From assembly GCA_964527925.1 (NCBI GenBank), contig CAZGQO010000006.1, positions 62,001-126,000 of the forward strand: DNA of 64,000 nucleotides. Direction: 5' to 3'. The translations under genes were made by a program, and so were the position numbers. This DNA comes from Ch128b sp964527925 (GTDB taxonomy: Bacteria; Bacteroidota; Ignavibacteria; Ch128b). Below the pieces are notes generated by a model that worked only from the letters and a program-made list of their open reading frames with translations, was not told the origin of the DNA and ran no database searches. Every line of letters begins with the position of its first letter. Position 1 is the stretch's first letter. Positions 53,197-62,548 of the stretch are shown here, in pieces.

Positions 53197-55352
53197 ATTT
53201 TCTTTTTCCCAGCAAGTATGATGACATTCTCACTAGAAGGAACATCTTTCAGTTCAAGTTCTGCCAATGAAAGAATTTGATTTTCACTAATTAAACCTGT
53301 TGTATCAATTATTTTTCCACCATGAACGACAAAGATATCTGGAAGCAAAGCACCTGCATCACCATAGGTTGTATGATTTTTTATGATTTCAGAAATCACT
53401 TCTTTGAAATTCTGTTTACTTGTTTCACGAACAATTGCGTCGTTGTTCTGCAAACGAATTGTTCCTTCACGATCAATAATCCGGGCAAGAGTATGTTTTT
53501 CTTTCACCAGACCGAAAATTCTTTTTGATATTTTCTCAACTGAAACTGCAACCATCCGATTTGTTCGACCTTTGATTTGACAGGTTGATGGATCAACTCT
53601 CATTGATTTTGCACAAATTTCGATTAATTGATTTTCATCGAGTTCTTTTAGTCCAAGTTCTCGAGTACGCAATTCAGTCGAACCAAAAGCAGTTGCAATG
53701 ACTTTTTTCTTTTGAGTATCTATTTCAATAGTTGTTTCGATTGTATCGGGATTTGCTCCCATTTTTATAACTGATTCAATCGCCTGCTGACGAAGTTCAA
53801 TTAAATCTGATTCTGCTGGATTTAAAATATTTTTTTCAACTGAATCCCTGATGATTCCAAGTGCAGCACCAATTGCAGAAATCACTTCACAATTTTCAGC
53901 AATTTTGAATTTCATTCCGAGATAATTTGCTGTAAAAGGAACAATTGCAGGTGCACCGCCACCTCCGCCAACAATTTCAATTAAATCTGGATCAAGCTTG
54001 TATTCACGAATCAATTGATTTATAACTGGTTTAATTTTTTCTGCAGAAATGGTCAATATTTCTTCGGCGATTTTTTCTGGGGAGATTTTCAGTTTTTTAC
54101 TTAACCAATCAAAAAGTCCCCGAACACTATTTTTGTTTGGTTCACTGTGACCAACTACATCAGTAAGTTCAAGAAGAGCAGAGGCATCCGTTGTTGTGAT
54201 TGCAAATTCTGGTTTAGAATTGTTTTTATGTTTGATAGAAATGTAATCTGATAGATCGTGTTTGATTGGTTGAATTTGCTGCAGCTCATAATTGTCAAAG
54301 TCTTCAATGTCTGAAAAAGCAACATAAGAAAGATTAGCAATGTGAGCACTCCTTGGACCAACATCAACAATTTTATTATTGTGAAGTCTAACCATTGAAC
54401 CGCCGGCAATACCAAGAGTGCGAACATCAAGCGTTCGGACGAACAAACGATTTCCACCAATTTGAGCACTTTTGATTTGCGGCTTTCCATTCTTAATTAC
54501 TGAAATATCAGTTGAAGTTCCTCCTACTTCGATGAAAATTCCATCAGTAACTTTTGCATACATCAATGCGGCTGCAACACCAGCAGCAGGACCAGATAAC
54601 ATCGTAAGTATTGGTCTCCTTCTCATTTCATTGATATCCATAATTCCGCCGTCAGAACGCATAACCATTAATGTTGCTTTAATTCCGCTTTCTCGAATTG
54701 CTCGTTCAGTCATATTTGCGGTTTCCAGCATCTTTGGCATCATGCTGGCGTTAATGATCGCTGTGCGGGTTCGAATTCTCAAACCATAGAGTCTGGTTAA
54801 TTGACTTGCCGAAGTTGCAAGCAAACCCTTTTTTGAAGCGATGTTAATAACAAACTCTTCATTTTCAGGATGATCAACTCCAAAAACTTCAGAAGCAACA
54901 ATTACTTCAGCGCCTTCATCAACCAGCTCATCAATTAATTTAGAAATCAATTCTTCAGATAATTTTTCATTAAAATCGATATAACGAAATCTTGTAGGCA
55001 GAAATTTTCCTGGTGCAAGTTGAATCTTGTTTTGATTAATATCTCGTTTTGCAATTTTCCCTTCCACACCTTTTCCCATTCCAATAATTCCAACCGTAGC
55101 TACATCTCCTTCAAGTAATGCATTGGTTGCTTGAGTTGTTGAATGGGCAATTAAAATTATTTCATCAGGATTTATCTTATTTTCTTCAATCAACTTTAAC
55201 ATCGATTCAACTACACCACGAGCAACTCCTTCCTTTGCTGTGTGAGTTGTAGGAACGCATGCTTTGCCTATGATTGAAAAATCAGAAATATCCACAGCAA
55301 CAGCGTGAGTAAATGTTCCGCCAACATCAATTCCAATTTTTATTTTCTTCAT
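53193..55352 (-). CDS. hydantoinase/oxoprolinase-family ATPase-like protein (HyuA type)
   Basis: The ASKHA-type N-terminus IGIDVGGTFTHAVAVD and HSTTQATNALLEGD, then SDGGIMDINEMRRRPILTMLSGPAAGV and EVGGTSTDISVIKNG, are the Hydant_A_N and Hydantoinase_A signatures. Such proteins use ATP to open cyclic amides, for example 5-oxoproline or hydantoins. No HyuB-type partner gene is adjacent. ATG at 55352 is chosen; an in-frame TTG at 55367 is possible. The 719-aa gene heads the minus-strand cluster with the FAD-like protein, NanE and the GH26-like protein. Confidence 0.85.
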   Translation of the reverse strand: MKKIKIGIDVGGTFTHAVAVDISDFSIIGKACVPTTHTAKEGVARGVVESMLKLIEENKINPDEIILIAHSTTQATNALLEGDVATVGIIGMGKGVEGKIAKRDINQNKIQLAPGKFLPTRFRYIDFNEKLSEELISKLIDELVDEGAEVIVASEVFGVDHPENEEFVINIASKKGLLATSASQLTRLYGLRIRTRTAIINASMMPKMLETANMTERAIRESGIKATLMVMRSDGGIMDINEMRRRPILTMLSGPAAGVAAALMYAKVTDGIFIEVGGTSTDISVIKNGKPQIKSAQIGGNRLFVRTLDVRTLGIAGGSMVRLHNNKIVDVGPRSAHIANLSYVAFSDIEDFDNYELQQIQPIKHDLSDYISIKHKNNSKPEFAITTTDASALLELTDVVGHSEPNKNSVRGLFDWLSKKLKISPEKIAEEILTISAEKIKPVINQLIREYKLDPDLIEIVGGGGGAPAIVPFTANYLGMKFKIAENCEVISAIGAALGIIRDSVEKNILNPAESDLIELRQQAIESVIKMGANPDTIETTIEIDTQKKKVIATAFGSTELRTRELGLKELDENQLIEICAKSMRVDPSTCQIKGRTNRMVAVSVEKISKRIFGLVKEKHTLARIIDREGTIRLQNNDAIVRETSKQNFKEVISEIIKNHTTYGDAGALLPDIFVVHGGKIIDTTGLISENQILSLAELELKDVPSSENVIILAGKKKI

Positions 55353-55726
55353 GGTTTTTATTGTCAACTTATGATTTCAGTATTCGAATTTGTTTTAATT
55401 TTAATTTGATGATTAAAATACTTTCACAATTTAAACCTATTAGAAATTTGAGACAATCAACAACTATAAATCAACACAATATGAAAAATTAATCGGTTTG
55501 AATCACAAATTTAGTTCTGCTGAATGAAGTTTAAAATGATGCAAAAACAAACAATTAAATTCAATTTACATTACAGTGTTTGAGTTAGAGATTATTTTTA
55601 ATTCTGGAAGGCAAGAAAAGAACATTTTGATGATTTGAGTGATTAACTCTTAAAAGATTATTTTCCATGTGTAGATTGTTTTGCATTTCTTCATTCATCA
55701 TATTTGTATAAGTTCAATAATCAAGA
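55353..55726. other. divergent promoter region between the HyuA-like and GHL10 genes
   Basis: This 374-base AT-rich stretch separates two outward-facing genes. I see no open frame, clear palindrome or repeat. It presumably carries promoters for both. Confidence 0.4.
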
Positions 55727-57541
55727 ATGAATAAGCATATGAATAAGAGATACATTTTATTAATCGGTTTAACACTAACGGTTTTCTTATCACAAATCCT
55801 TGCTCAAGCAATTCCGCCCAAAAGAGAATTTCGTGCTGTCTGGATTGCAAGTGTATCTAATATCGATTGGCCATCGAGCAAGTATCTGACAACTTCACAA
55901 CAGAGAAGTGAGTTCATTTCATACCTGGATTATTTGAAATCGTGCGGCTTTAATGCAGTCCTTCTTCAGATTAGACCTTCCTGTGATGCATTTTATGCAA
56001 ATGCAAGTGAACCGTGGTCGGAATGGTTAATGGGAACACAGGGTCAGGCACCAATTCCTTTTTATGATCCACTTCAATTTATGATTGATGAAACTCACAA
56101 ACGAGGATTGGAATTTCATGCCTGGTTTAATCCTTATAGATCACAACTAAGTGCTTCAAGTTCAATTCATCCATCACATATCACACAAACAAAACCAGAA
56201 TGGAATTTAAGATTCAATTCGCCATACAAAATGTTAGATCCGGGACTTCCGCAGGTTCGTGAGTATGTAACAGGAATTATTATGAATGTTGTTCGCAGAT
56301 ATGATATCGATGGAGTTCATTTTGATGATTATTTTTATCCTTATGAAGGAATTCAGAATCAGGATAGTGTTTCCTGGAGTTTGTATTCAGGTGGATTTAC
56401 TGACAAAGGCGATTGGCGAAGAAATAATGTGAATATACTTGTACGAATGATTTATGACAGCTTAAAGGCAGTTAAACCCTATGTAAAATTTGGAATCAGT
56501 CCATTTGGCATCTGGAAAAACAGTGCAGCTGGAACAAGCGGATTTGAAGCATACTACGGAATTTATTGTGATGCTGTTGCCTGGCTTCAGGAAAGAAAAG
56601 TCGATTACATTATGCCCCAAATTTACTGGGCATTTGCCCGAACTGCTGCACCTTATGGAAATCTTGTCCCGTGGTGGTCTACTGTTTTGAATGGCAGACA
56701 TTTATATGTGGGACATGGTGCTTATAACATGTCAAAAGCTGATCCATTCCCGATTGGCAGCTGGCCTGCAAGTGAATTAGGTGATCAAATTAGATTCAAC
56801 AGACAATTTTCAAATGTTCATGGAAGTTGCTTTTTTAGTGCAAAACACATTAAAAATAATGTAAAAGGATTTGCTGATTCTTTAAGAACAAATCTTTACA
56901 AATATCCAGCCATTCCACCACGAATGCCATGGATAGATTCAATTCCGCCTCTGCCGCCTGTGAATCTAACTGCTAATGGAAATGCTGTTAGTGTTGTATT
57001 AACATGGGAAAAACCAGATACTGCAATCGATGGTGATAAACCAAAGTACTTTATTGTCTACAAAACAGTTGATTCTGATTCGATTGATATTAATGACCCA
57101 AGAAACATACTAAAAGTTTTACCAAACGATACAACTGTTTATTATGATGTCTTCCCGGTTCAATTCAATAGAAAATATACTTATGTTGTCACTTCAGTTG
57201 ATAGAATGCATAATGAAAGTTTACCAGTTGCAAAAACGCAATTTATTTTAACAGAAGTATCAGACCTTGCTGAAGCATTTGACTATAATCTCTATCAAAA
57301 CCATCCAAATCCTTTCAATCCTATAACAACTATTGAATTCACATTAAAAGAAAAATCTTATACTGAACTAAAAGTATATGATGTTCTTGGCAGAGAAATT
57401 CAAACTCTCATTGCTTCAGAACTTGAAAGAGGAAAACACTCTGTTCAATTTGATGGAAGTAAAACACCGAGTGGAGTTTATTTTTACAGATTAATTTCTG
57501 GTAGTTTTATTGCAAGTAAAAAGATGGTTTTACAGAAATAA
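55727..57541 (+). CDS. GHL10 (DUF187) glycosyl hydrolase with T9SS sorting domain
   Basis: A signal peptide ends at ILAQA (about residue 26 from ATG 55727; ATG 55739 is an alternative). The GHL10 barrel follows: FRAVWIASVSNIDWPS, AVLLQIRPSCDAFY, EFHAWFNPYRSQLS, DGVHFDDYFYPY and DYIMPQIYWAF. An FN3-like domain follows at about 400-500. It ends in a T9SS sorting domain (HPNPFNPITTIEFT, PSGVYFYRLIS, SKKMVLQK). The E. coli relative DigH (YddW) cleaves denuded peptidoglycan glycan. The 62549 gene is a paralogue. Confidence 0.88.
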   Translation: MNKHMNKRYILLIGLTLTVFLSQILAQAIPPKREFRAVWIASVSNIDWPSSKYLTTSQQRSEFISYLDYLKSCGFNAVLLQIRPSCDAFYANASEPWSEWLMGTQGQAPIPFYDPLQFMIDETHKRGLEFHAWFNPYRSQLSASSSIHPSHITQTKPEWNLRFNSPYKMLDPGLPQVREYVTGIIMNVVRRYDIDGVHFDDYFYPYEGIQNQDSVSWSLYSGGFTDKGDWRRNNVNILVRMIYDSLKAVKPYVKFGISPFGIWKNSAAGTSGFEAYYGIYCDAVAWLQERKVDYIMPQIYWAFARTAAPYGNLVPWWSTVLNGRHLYVGHGAYNMSKADPFPIGSWPASELGDQIRFNRQFSNVHGSCFFSAKHIKNNVKGFADSLRTNLYKYPAIPPRMPWIDSIPPLPPVNLTANGNAVSVVLTWEKPDTAIDGDKPKYFIVYKTVDSDSIDINDPRNILKVLPNDTTVYYDVFPVQFNRKYTYVVTSVDRMHNESLPVAKTQFILTEVSDLAEAFDYNLYQNHPNPFNPITTIEFTLKEKSYTELKVYDVLGREIQTLIASELERGKHSVQFDGSKTPSGVYFYRLISGSFIASKKMVLQK

Positions 57542-57549
57542 GAAATGAA

Positions 57550-58257
57550 TTAAAAGAATTCTTTTAAGTAGAATTCCAGTTCGTGGATAGTTCGTTCACC
57601 AAGAACAATCGTTACAAATTCAGCAAAATTGTTCAGGACAATTAATGAATTAATACTTGCATCGTTTTGTGCAAGGGCAACTATTTTTCGTGAAACATGA
57701 TAGTTCAACAAACGAACATCTTCATAAATTTGTTTGAGTTTATTCATCTCCCAATCAGGAGTTTCGCCTTTTGTTAATTTTATGTATTGAGCCAGAAGAT
57801 AAAATGAAAGTGCTCTAATTTCTGTTTCATCAACTGATGCAAAAGGCAGATGAAAATAAAGGAGCGGTTTTAGTTTTCCCATCACAGGGCAGCCAGATGT
57901 GACCATTAAAATTCCAAGCAAACTGCTAACACCTTCTTGCAATGAAGTATTCTTCTGATAATTTCGAGATGGAGTTTTAACAAACACATCAACTTTTTCA
58001 TAAGAAATTTTATCCCCAAACTCATCAAGAATAATTTGAACATTCAAAGCCAATGGACAGTATTCATATTCTTTTTCGTTAAGGGGACAGTGGGGACACT
58101 TAAAATATTCCATTCTTGCCCAGTCAGGTTTTGTAACAGTAGGCGGTTCAAGCACAGAAAGAGTTTTTTTATCAACTACAATATCAATAAGCTTTTCTAT
58201 CCCATCACCAAAAACAAATTTATAGACAAATTTTATTTTATCCTTAGCCTTTTCCAT
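57550..58257 (-). CDS. conserved-looking hypothetical protein with CPHCPL...CPL motif
   Basis: The 235-aa soluble protein begins with a beta-rich segment (KIKFVYKFVFGDGIEKLIDIVV). A Cys cluster, FKCPHCPLNEKEYEYCPLA (about residues 52-70), could hold a metal. A further Cys occurs in TSGCPVMGKL. A helical C-terminal half follows. I do not recognise a named family with confidence. It converges with the GHL10 gene with only an 8-base gap and stands alone upstream of fumC, which faces away. Confidence 0.7.
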   Translation of the reverse strand: MEKAKDKIKFVYKFVFGDGIEKLIDIVVDKKTLSVLEPPTVTKPDWARMEYFKCPHCPLNEKEYEYCPLALNVQIILDEFGDKISYEKVDVFVKTPSRNYQKNTSLQEGVSSLLGILMVTSGCPVMGKLKPLLYFHLPFASVDETEIRALSFYLLAQYIKLTKGETPDWEMNKLKQIYEDVRLLNYHVSRKIVALAQNDASINSLIVLNNFAEFVTIVLGERTIHELEFYLKEFF

Positions 58258-58521
58258 CGTTGTGATAATTTTTCATACTTAATTTAAGATTTTTTGATAT
58301 CAGTTGAAATAACCAAACTTAAAATTTAACCGAATCTTCTTAATTATTAATTTCAATACACCACAAAACGATACTTAAATAAATGTAAATCACCTATTTA
58401 ACACAACAGATTAAATAAATTTTTAATTAAGAAAATGAGTTAAATTTGTAAAGAATGAACTTCAAAAAAATTAAAACAACAAATAAAATTTCAACAGGGG
58501 AAAAACAAGCGAGAGGAAAAA

Positions 58522-59913
58522 ATGGAATACCGAATTGAAACCGACAGCATGGGCGAAATGAAAGTGCCAGTTGATAAATATTATGGCGCTCAAACTGCCC
58601 GTTCTTTAATGAACTTCAAAATCGGTGGCGAAAAATTTCCACCAGAATTTATTAGAGCTCTGGCAATTGTTAAAAAAGCTGCTGCTTTAACAAATAAAGA
58701 ACTCGGAGTTCTTGCACCAGAAAAAGCAGATTTGATTGTCAAAGCAGCTGAGGAAGTAATAGAAGGAAAATTAAATGATCACTTCCCGCTCGTTATCTGG
58801 CAGACTGGCAGTGGTACTCAAACCAATATGAATGTAAACGAAGTAATTGCCAATCGAGCTATCGAAATGGCTGGCGGAGTAATGGGAAGCAAAAAACCAA
58901 TTCATCCCAATGATGATGTCAACAAAGCACAATCAACTAATGATGCTTTCCCAACTGCAATGCATATCTCTGCTGTTGAAGAGACTCACAGAAGATTAAT
59001 TCCAATGATTAAAAAATTAAGAGATGCATTGCAGCAAAAATCAGAAGAATTTAAAGACATAATTAAAATTGGACGTACACATTTAATGGATGCAACTCCG
59101 CTTACACTCGGACAGGAATTTTCTGGTTATGCTCAACAACTTACAAATGGACTTGAACGAATCGAAGCAGCTCTTCAACATCTTTATGAAATTCCATTGG
59201 GTGGAACTGCTGTCGGGACCGGATTGAATACTCATCCTAAATATGCCGAGAAAGTCGCCGAGAAAATTGTTGAAATAACTGGCAAACCATTTAAAACAGC
59301 ACGAAACAAATTTGAAGCAATGGCTGGCAAAGATGCTCTTGTAGAGTTTCATGGAGTTTTGAAAACACTCGCTGCATCATTAATTAAAATTGCAAACGAT
59401 ATTCGCTGGTTGGCTTCAGGTCCAAGATGCGGAATTGGTGAAATAAACATTCCAGAAAACGAACCGGGAAGCTCCATTATGCCAGGGAAAGTAAATCCAA
59501 CACAATCCGAAGCAATGACCATGGTCTGTGCTCAGGTTTTTGGCAACGATGTGACTGTCAACTTTGCTGGTGCAAGTGGTAATTTTGAATTGAATGTGTT
59601 CATGCCTGTAATAATTTTTAATGTCTTACAATCAATTCGATTACTTGCCGATGCATGCGAAAGCTTTACTGATAATTGTGTTGTTGGAATTACTCCAAAT
59701 TATGAAAGAATTAAAATGCATCTTGATAACTCATTGATGCTTGTGACTGCTCTTAATCCTGTTATTGGTTATGATAATGCTGCAAAAGTTGCCAAGAAGG
59801 CTCACAAAGAAAATAAGACTTTGAAAGAAGCAGCTGTTGAACTTGGATTATTGACGCCTGAAAAATTTGATGAAGTGGTTAGACCAGAAAAAATGATTCA
59901 TCCAAATTTATAA
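58522..59913 (+). CDS. fumC: class II fumarate hydratase FumC
   Basis: FumC interconverts fumarate and malate in the tricarboxylic acid cycle and is the oxygen-stable, cluster-free form. The protein starts YRIETDSMGEMKVPVDKYYGAQT. The family signature GSSIMPGKVNPTQSEA is near residues 317-332. SGTQTNMNVNEVI and GRTHLMDATP complete the active site. Length 463 aa is standard. AGAGGA precedes the ATG. A strong terminator follows, so it is probably monocistronic. Confidence 0.97.
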   Translation: MEYRIETDSMGEMKVPVDKYYGAQTARSLMNFKIGGEKFPPEFIRALAIVKKAAALTNKELGVLAPEKADLIVKAAEEVIEGKLNDHFPLVIWQTGSGTQTNMNVNEVIANRAIEMAGGVMGSKKPIHPNDDVNKAQSTNDAFPTAMHISAVEETHRRLIPMIKKLRDALQQKSEEFKDIIKIGRTHLMDATPLTLGQEFSGYAQQLTNGLERIEAALQHLYEIPLGGTAVGTGLNTHPKYAEKVAEKIVEITGKPFKTARNKFEAMAGKDALVEFHGVLKTLAASLIKIANDIRWLASGPRCGIGEINIPENEPGSSIMPGKVNPTQSEAMTMVCAQVFGNDVTVNFAGASGNFELNVFMPVIIFNVLQSIRLLADACESFTDNCVVGITPNYERIKMHLDNSLMLVTALNPVIGYDNAAKVAKKAHKENKTLKEAAVELGLLTPEKFDEVVRPEKMIHPNL

Positions 59914-59932
59914 TCTGTTACATAAAATCAGT

Positions 59933-59963
59933 AAAAGGCTATCGATCTTCGATAGCCTTTTTA
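59933..59963 (+). terminator. intrinsic terminator after fumC
   Basis: AAAAGGCTATCGA (59933-59945) pairs with TCGATAGCCTTTT (59949-59961) around a 3-base loop, followed by TTATTTTT. It begins 20 bases after the fumC stop. Confidence 0.92.
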
Positions 59964-60059
59964 TTTTTAAAATGTACAACTCAGTTTGAAACTGACCTTT
60001 TAATTTTTAAGAAAGATTAAAAAAGCACTTAGTTCTAAAATCAGAAAATTTAAAAAAAT

Positions 60060-60082
60060 AAATCCGGCTACATGCCGGATTT
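60060..60082. terminator. terminator hairpin downstream of tRNA-Lys
   Basis: AAATCCGGC (60060-60068) pairs with GCCGGATTT (60074-60082) around TACAT. On the minus strand it is followed by TATTTTTTT, which suits termination of the tRNA; the plus-strand side also ends in a T-run. Confidence 0.85.
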
Positions 60083-60086
60083 TTTG

Positions 60087-60159
60087 TGCACCCTGCGAGA
60101 CTCGAACTCGCGACCCACTGATTAAGAGTCAGTTGCTCTACCAACTGAGCTAAGGGTGC
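60087..60159 (-). tRNA. tRNA-Lys (anticodon CUU)
   Basis: Read on the minus strand, the 73-base gene starts GCACCCTTAGCTCAGTTGG and ends CTCGCAGGGTGCA. The acceptor stem GCACCCT/AGGGTGC is perfect. The anticodon arm is ACTGA-CTCTTAA-TCAGT, giving anticodon CUU (lysine, codon AAG). The T arm is GCGAG-TTCGAGT-CTCGC. The CCA end is not encoded (the next bases are CAA), so it must be added after transcription. Confidence 0.96.
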
Positions 60160-60839
60160 GATGCAATTTAAAAAAATGGATAGTTAAAAAAAATTTATCT
60201 TAATCAGCACTTCACTGCAGAATTTCCACACATTACTCGAGAAATTCAGCACTTTAAAGTTGAATTCATGCACTTTAAATGCCTTTTTATAGCATTTTAA
60301 TACCTGATTTATAGGATTTGAGAAGAATAACCGCTTCCAAATTTCCATAACAAAAATTAAATCATGGCTTACCTTAAAAAATTTTTTCTGTCAATTGGCA
60401 AAATCTGGGAAGTGTTTAGTATATATAATTAAAAGATGAATGAATTTTTTGCATTTAATCAAAAAGTTAAGAAATATAATGAAATACCAATGTTAAAATG
60501 ATGAATGGGAAAAAGATAGAAATAAATTGTATTAGTTTTTGCTTATCAGCTTTTCAACAATAAAATGCAGCTTAATCAAAACATTTTTTGCTGATGATAA
60601 TTAAATAGTTAGCGGATAACCATATTTTACTATTATGCGTTTCGCAATAGCTTTAAGTTTTGATCTTACACTTCACTTAAAAGTTAAATCTAGCTGAAAA
60701 ATTTTTTCAACTTAATTCTTTGATATTTCATAAAAGAGAAATTAACCAGTAAATGTATTATTGATAATCAAAACAAATTTGTATCTGCTATTTTCAAACT
60801 ATATTTTCATTATACTTATTAATTTATCAACCAGGCATC
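60160..60839. other. 680-base AT-rich stretch without genes
   Basis: The largest gap in the window. It holds the tRNA promoter region on the left, where GCACTT occurs three times within about 60 bases and a small hairpin, AAATGC-GCATTT, lies near 60277-60298. Only tiny open frames of about 20 codons are present. No gene, RNA or recognisable element can be supported. It may be a remnant of a lost gene. Confidence 0.4.
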
Positions 60840-61910
60840 TCACCTATACGATGCTTCATTAATATCTTTGATTGATTTAAACGGTTTGGGCGGATTTAAA
60901 TATTTTTCTAAGAACTTATAAATTTTCAATCTAATTTCTTTTGCAGTTTTTGTGTCCATTCTATCAAATGAGTGTCCACCGGGTAAGTTCTGAAAAATTT
61001 CGTACTCAAATTTTTTACCTTCAGCTTTCAACGCTCGAATTAAACTTTCAACTTCAAGAACATTAACATCTTCATCGTTCGTGTTGGTGTGAATTAAAAG
61101 AGGAGTTTTAAGTTTGTGAGCATTCCAGACTGGTGATCTTCTTTTGTATTCTTTTACATCTTCTTCTGCTGTTTTTCCAATATGATAATCAGCTGAAAAT
61201 AATTTGCGGTATTCATCATCTTTGTAACCCATTCGAGCAATTAAATCGCTTACGGGTACACCTGCAAAACATACTTTATAATCATCAGGATGATCAAAAA
61301 CCGCCATCAAAGCAATTAATCCACCGTGACTCCAGCCTACAATTCCAACTCTATCTTTATCAACAAATTCATAATTTTCAATCATAAATTTTCTTGCCGC
61401 ATCACAATCTTCTACTTCAAGTCCCCCGTAATCAATTGATTCGTAAAAAGATTTTCCATAACCAGTACTTCCACGATACTCTGGCGCAACAACTATGTAT
61501 CCCTGAGCAATTAATTCCTTAACAATGTGAGTATGATATGTTGTGAAATTTGCATGTACTCCACCGTGAGGCAAAACTATTAATGGATACTTTTTAGTGT
61601 AATCAATCTTTTTGGGAATAAAAAAATAGGACCAGAATTTAACTGGATTGCCTGCACCCTGAGCTGTTGGATTCTTCTCTTTCCATTTTGGTGGACCCGT
61701 CATGAATACTTTATCAACAAAAGCATAATCTTTTAATCTTTCAAACCATAAAACATCATCAATTCTTTTTTCAAGTATATCGAGCCTATGTTCTAAATAT
61801 TCGTTAAGTCTCTTTAGTTGATTTATCTCATCCTGACTGCTTTTATCTTGCGAAAAGGAAATGCCAGCGAGAAGTGAGAAAACCAAAATTAGTTGAAGAA
61901 ATTTTTGCAT
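60840..61910 (-). CDS. exported S9-like serine hydrolase (prolyl-oligopeptidase-type fold)
   Basis: A signal peptide ends at ISFSQ (about residue 20). A short coiled coil (INQLKRLNEYLEHRLDILEKR) follows. The alpha/beta-hydrolase domain has the oxyanion region VLPHGGVHANF, the nucleophile motif GWSHGG (about residue 194), an Asp in TNTNDEDV and a His in GGHSFDR. It lacks the beta-propeller of full prolyl oligopeptidases, so it may be a peptidase or an esterase. A strong ribosome-binding site (GGAGG) precedes the start; the nitroreductase gene lies just upstream. Confidence 0.82.
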   Translation of the reverse strand: MQKFLQLILVFSLLAGISFSQDKSSQDEINQLKRLNEYLEHRLDILEKRIDDVLWFERLKDYAFVDKVFMTGPPKWKEKNPTAQGAGNPVKFWSYFFIPKKIDYTKKYPLIVLPHGGVHANFTTYHTHIVKELIAQGYIVVAPEYRGSTGYGKSFYESIDYGGLEVEDCDAARKFMIENYEFVDKDRVGIVGWSHGGLIALMAVFDHPDDYKVCFAGVPVSDLIARMGYKDDEYRKLFSADYHIGKTAEEDVKEYKRRSPVWNAHKLKTPLLIHTNTNDEDVNVLEVESLIRALKAEGKKFEYEIFQNLPGGHSFDRMDTKTAKEIRLKIYKFLEKYLNPPKPFKSIKDINEASYR

Positions 61911-61937
61911 TTTTGACCTCCGTTTTTTTAGGAGTTT

Positions 61938-62447
61938 TTACCATTTATTGTAATGAACTCTTTCCGGTTTAAATCTATTCTCTGGTGATTTAATTTCGTC
62001 GGGATATCCAACAGCAATCATTGAAATTGGAATAATATTCTCAGGTAAATTCAGTAGTTCTCTTAATGCTTTTATTCGTGGTTCACGAGGATAAATCCCC
62101 AGCCAGACAGCACCCAATCCAGAATCATGAGCAACTAACAACATATTTTGTGTTGCTGCTGAACAATCTTGCACGATGTATTCAACTGTTATTTCTAAAT
62201 TTTTATCTCCACAGATTAAAATTCCAAGCGGCGCTTCTTTAAGCATGTATGCATAAGGATGAACGACAGAAATTTTATCGAGCAAATTTCGTTCAGTGAC
62301 AACTACAAAATGCCAGGGTTGTTTATTTCTTGCAGAAGGTGCCTGCATTCCAGCACGAAGAAGTTTTTCAATTAACTCGCTGGAAATTGGTGTAGATTTG
62401 AATTTGCGGATGCTTCTTCTTGTGAGAATTGCCTCCCAGAGTTCCAT
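61938..62447 (-). CDS. nitroreductase-family flavoprotein
   Basis: A 169-aa FMN enzyme of the NADH-oxidase/nitroreductase fold. FMN-phosphate binding is shown by ILTRRSIRKFKSTPIS at the start and by APSARNKQPWHFVVV. DCSAATQNMLLVAHDSGLGAVWLG and the C-terminal AVGYPDE are also typical. The physiological substrate is unknown. It is 27 bases upstream of the serine hydrolase gene in the same direction and may share its transcript. Confidence 0.9.
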   Translation of the reverse strand: MELWEAILTRRSIRKFKSTPISSELIEKLLRAGMQAPSARNKQPWHFVVVTERNLLDKISVVHPYAYMLKEAPLGILICGDKNLEITVEYIVQDCSAATQNMLLVAHDSGLGAVWLGIYPREPRIKALRELLNLPENIIPISMIAVGYPDEIKSPENRFKPERVHYNKW

Positions 62448-62548
62448 TCATCCTCCAGTTTTTTACAAAATTAGAAACATTATAACTACATGGCTTAAGT
62501 AAAAGATATTTAAAAATTCATTCACAAATGAAGAACTTAATGGAGCTT

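Noticed and set aside
60160..60839. A hidden gene or structured RNA in the 680-base gap after tRNA-Lys
   Set aside because: Only frames of about 20 codons and weak short repeats were found, which is not enough to call a feature.
61911..61937. A hairpin that hides the ribosome-binding site of the serine hydrolase gene
   Set aside because: Only CTCC and GGAG can pair (4 bp), too weak to support a switch.
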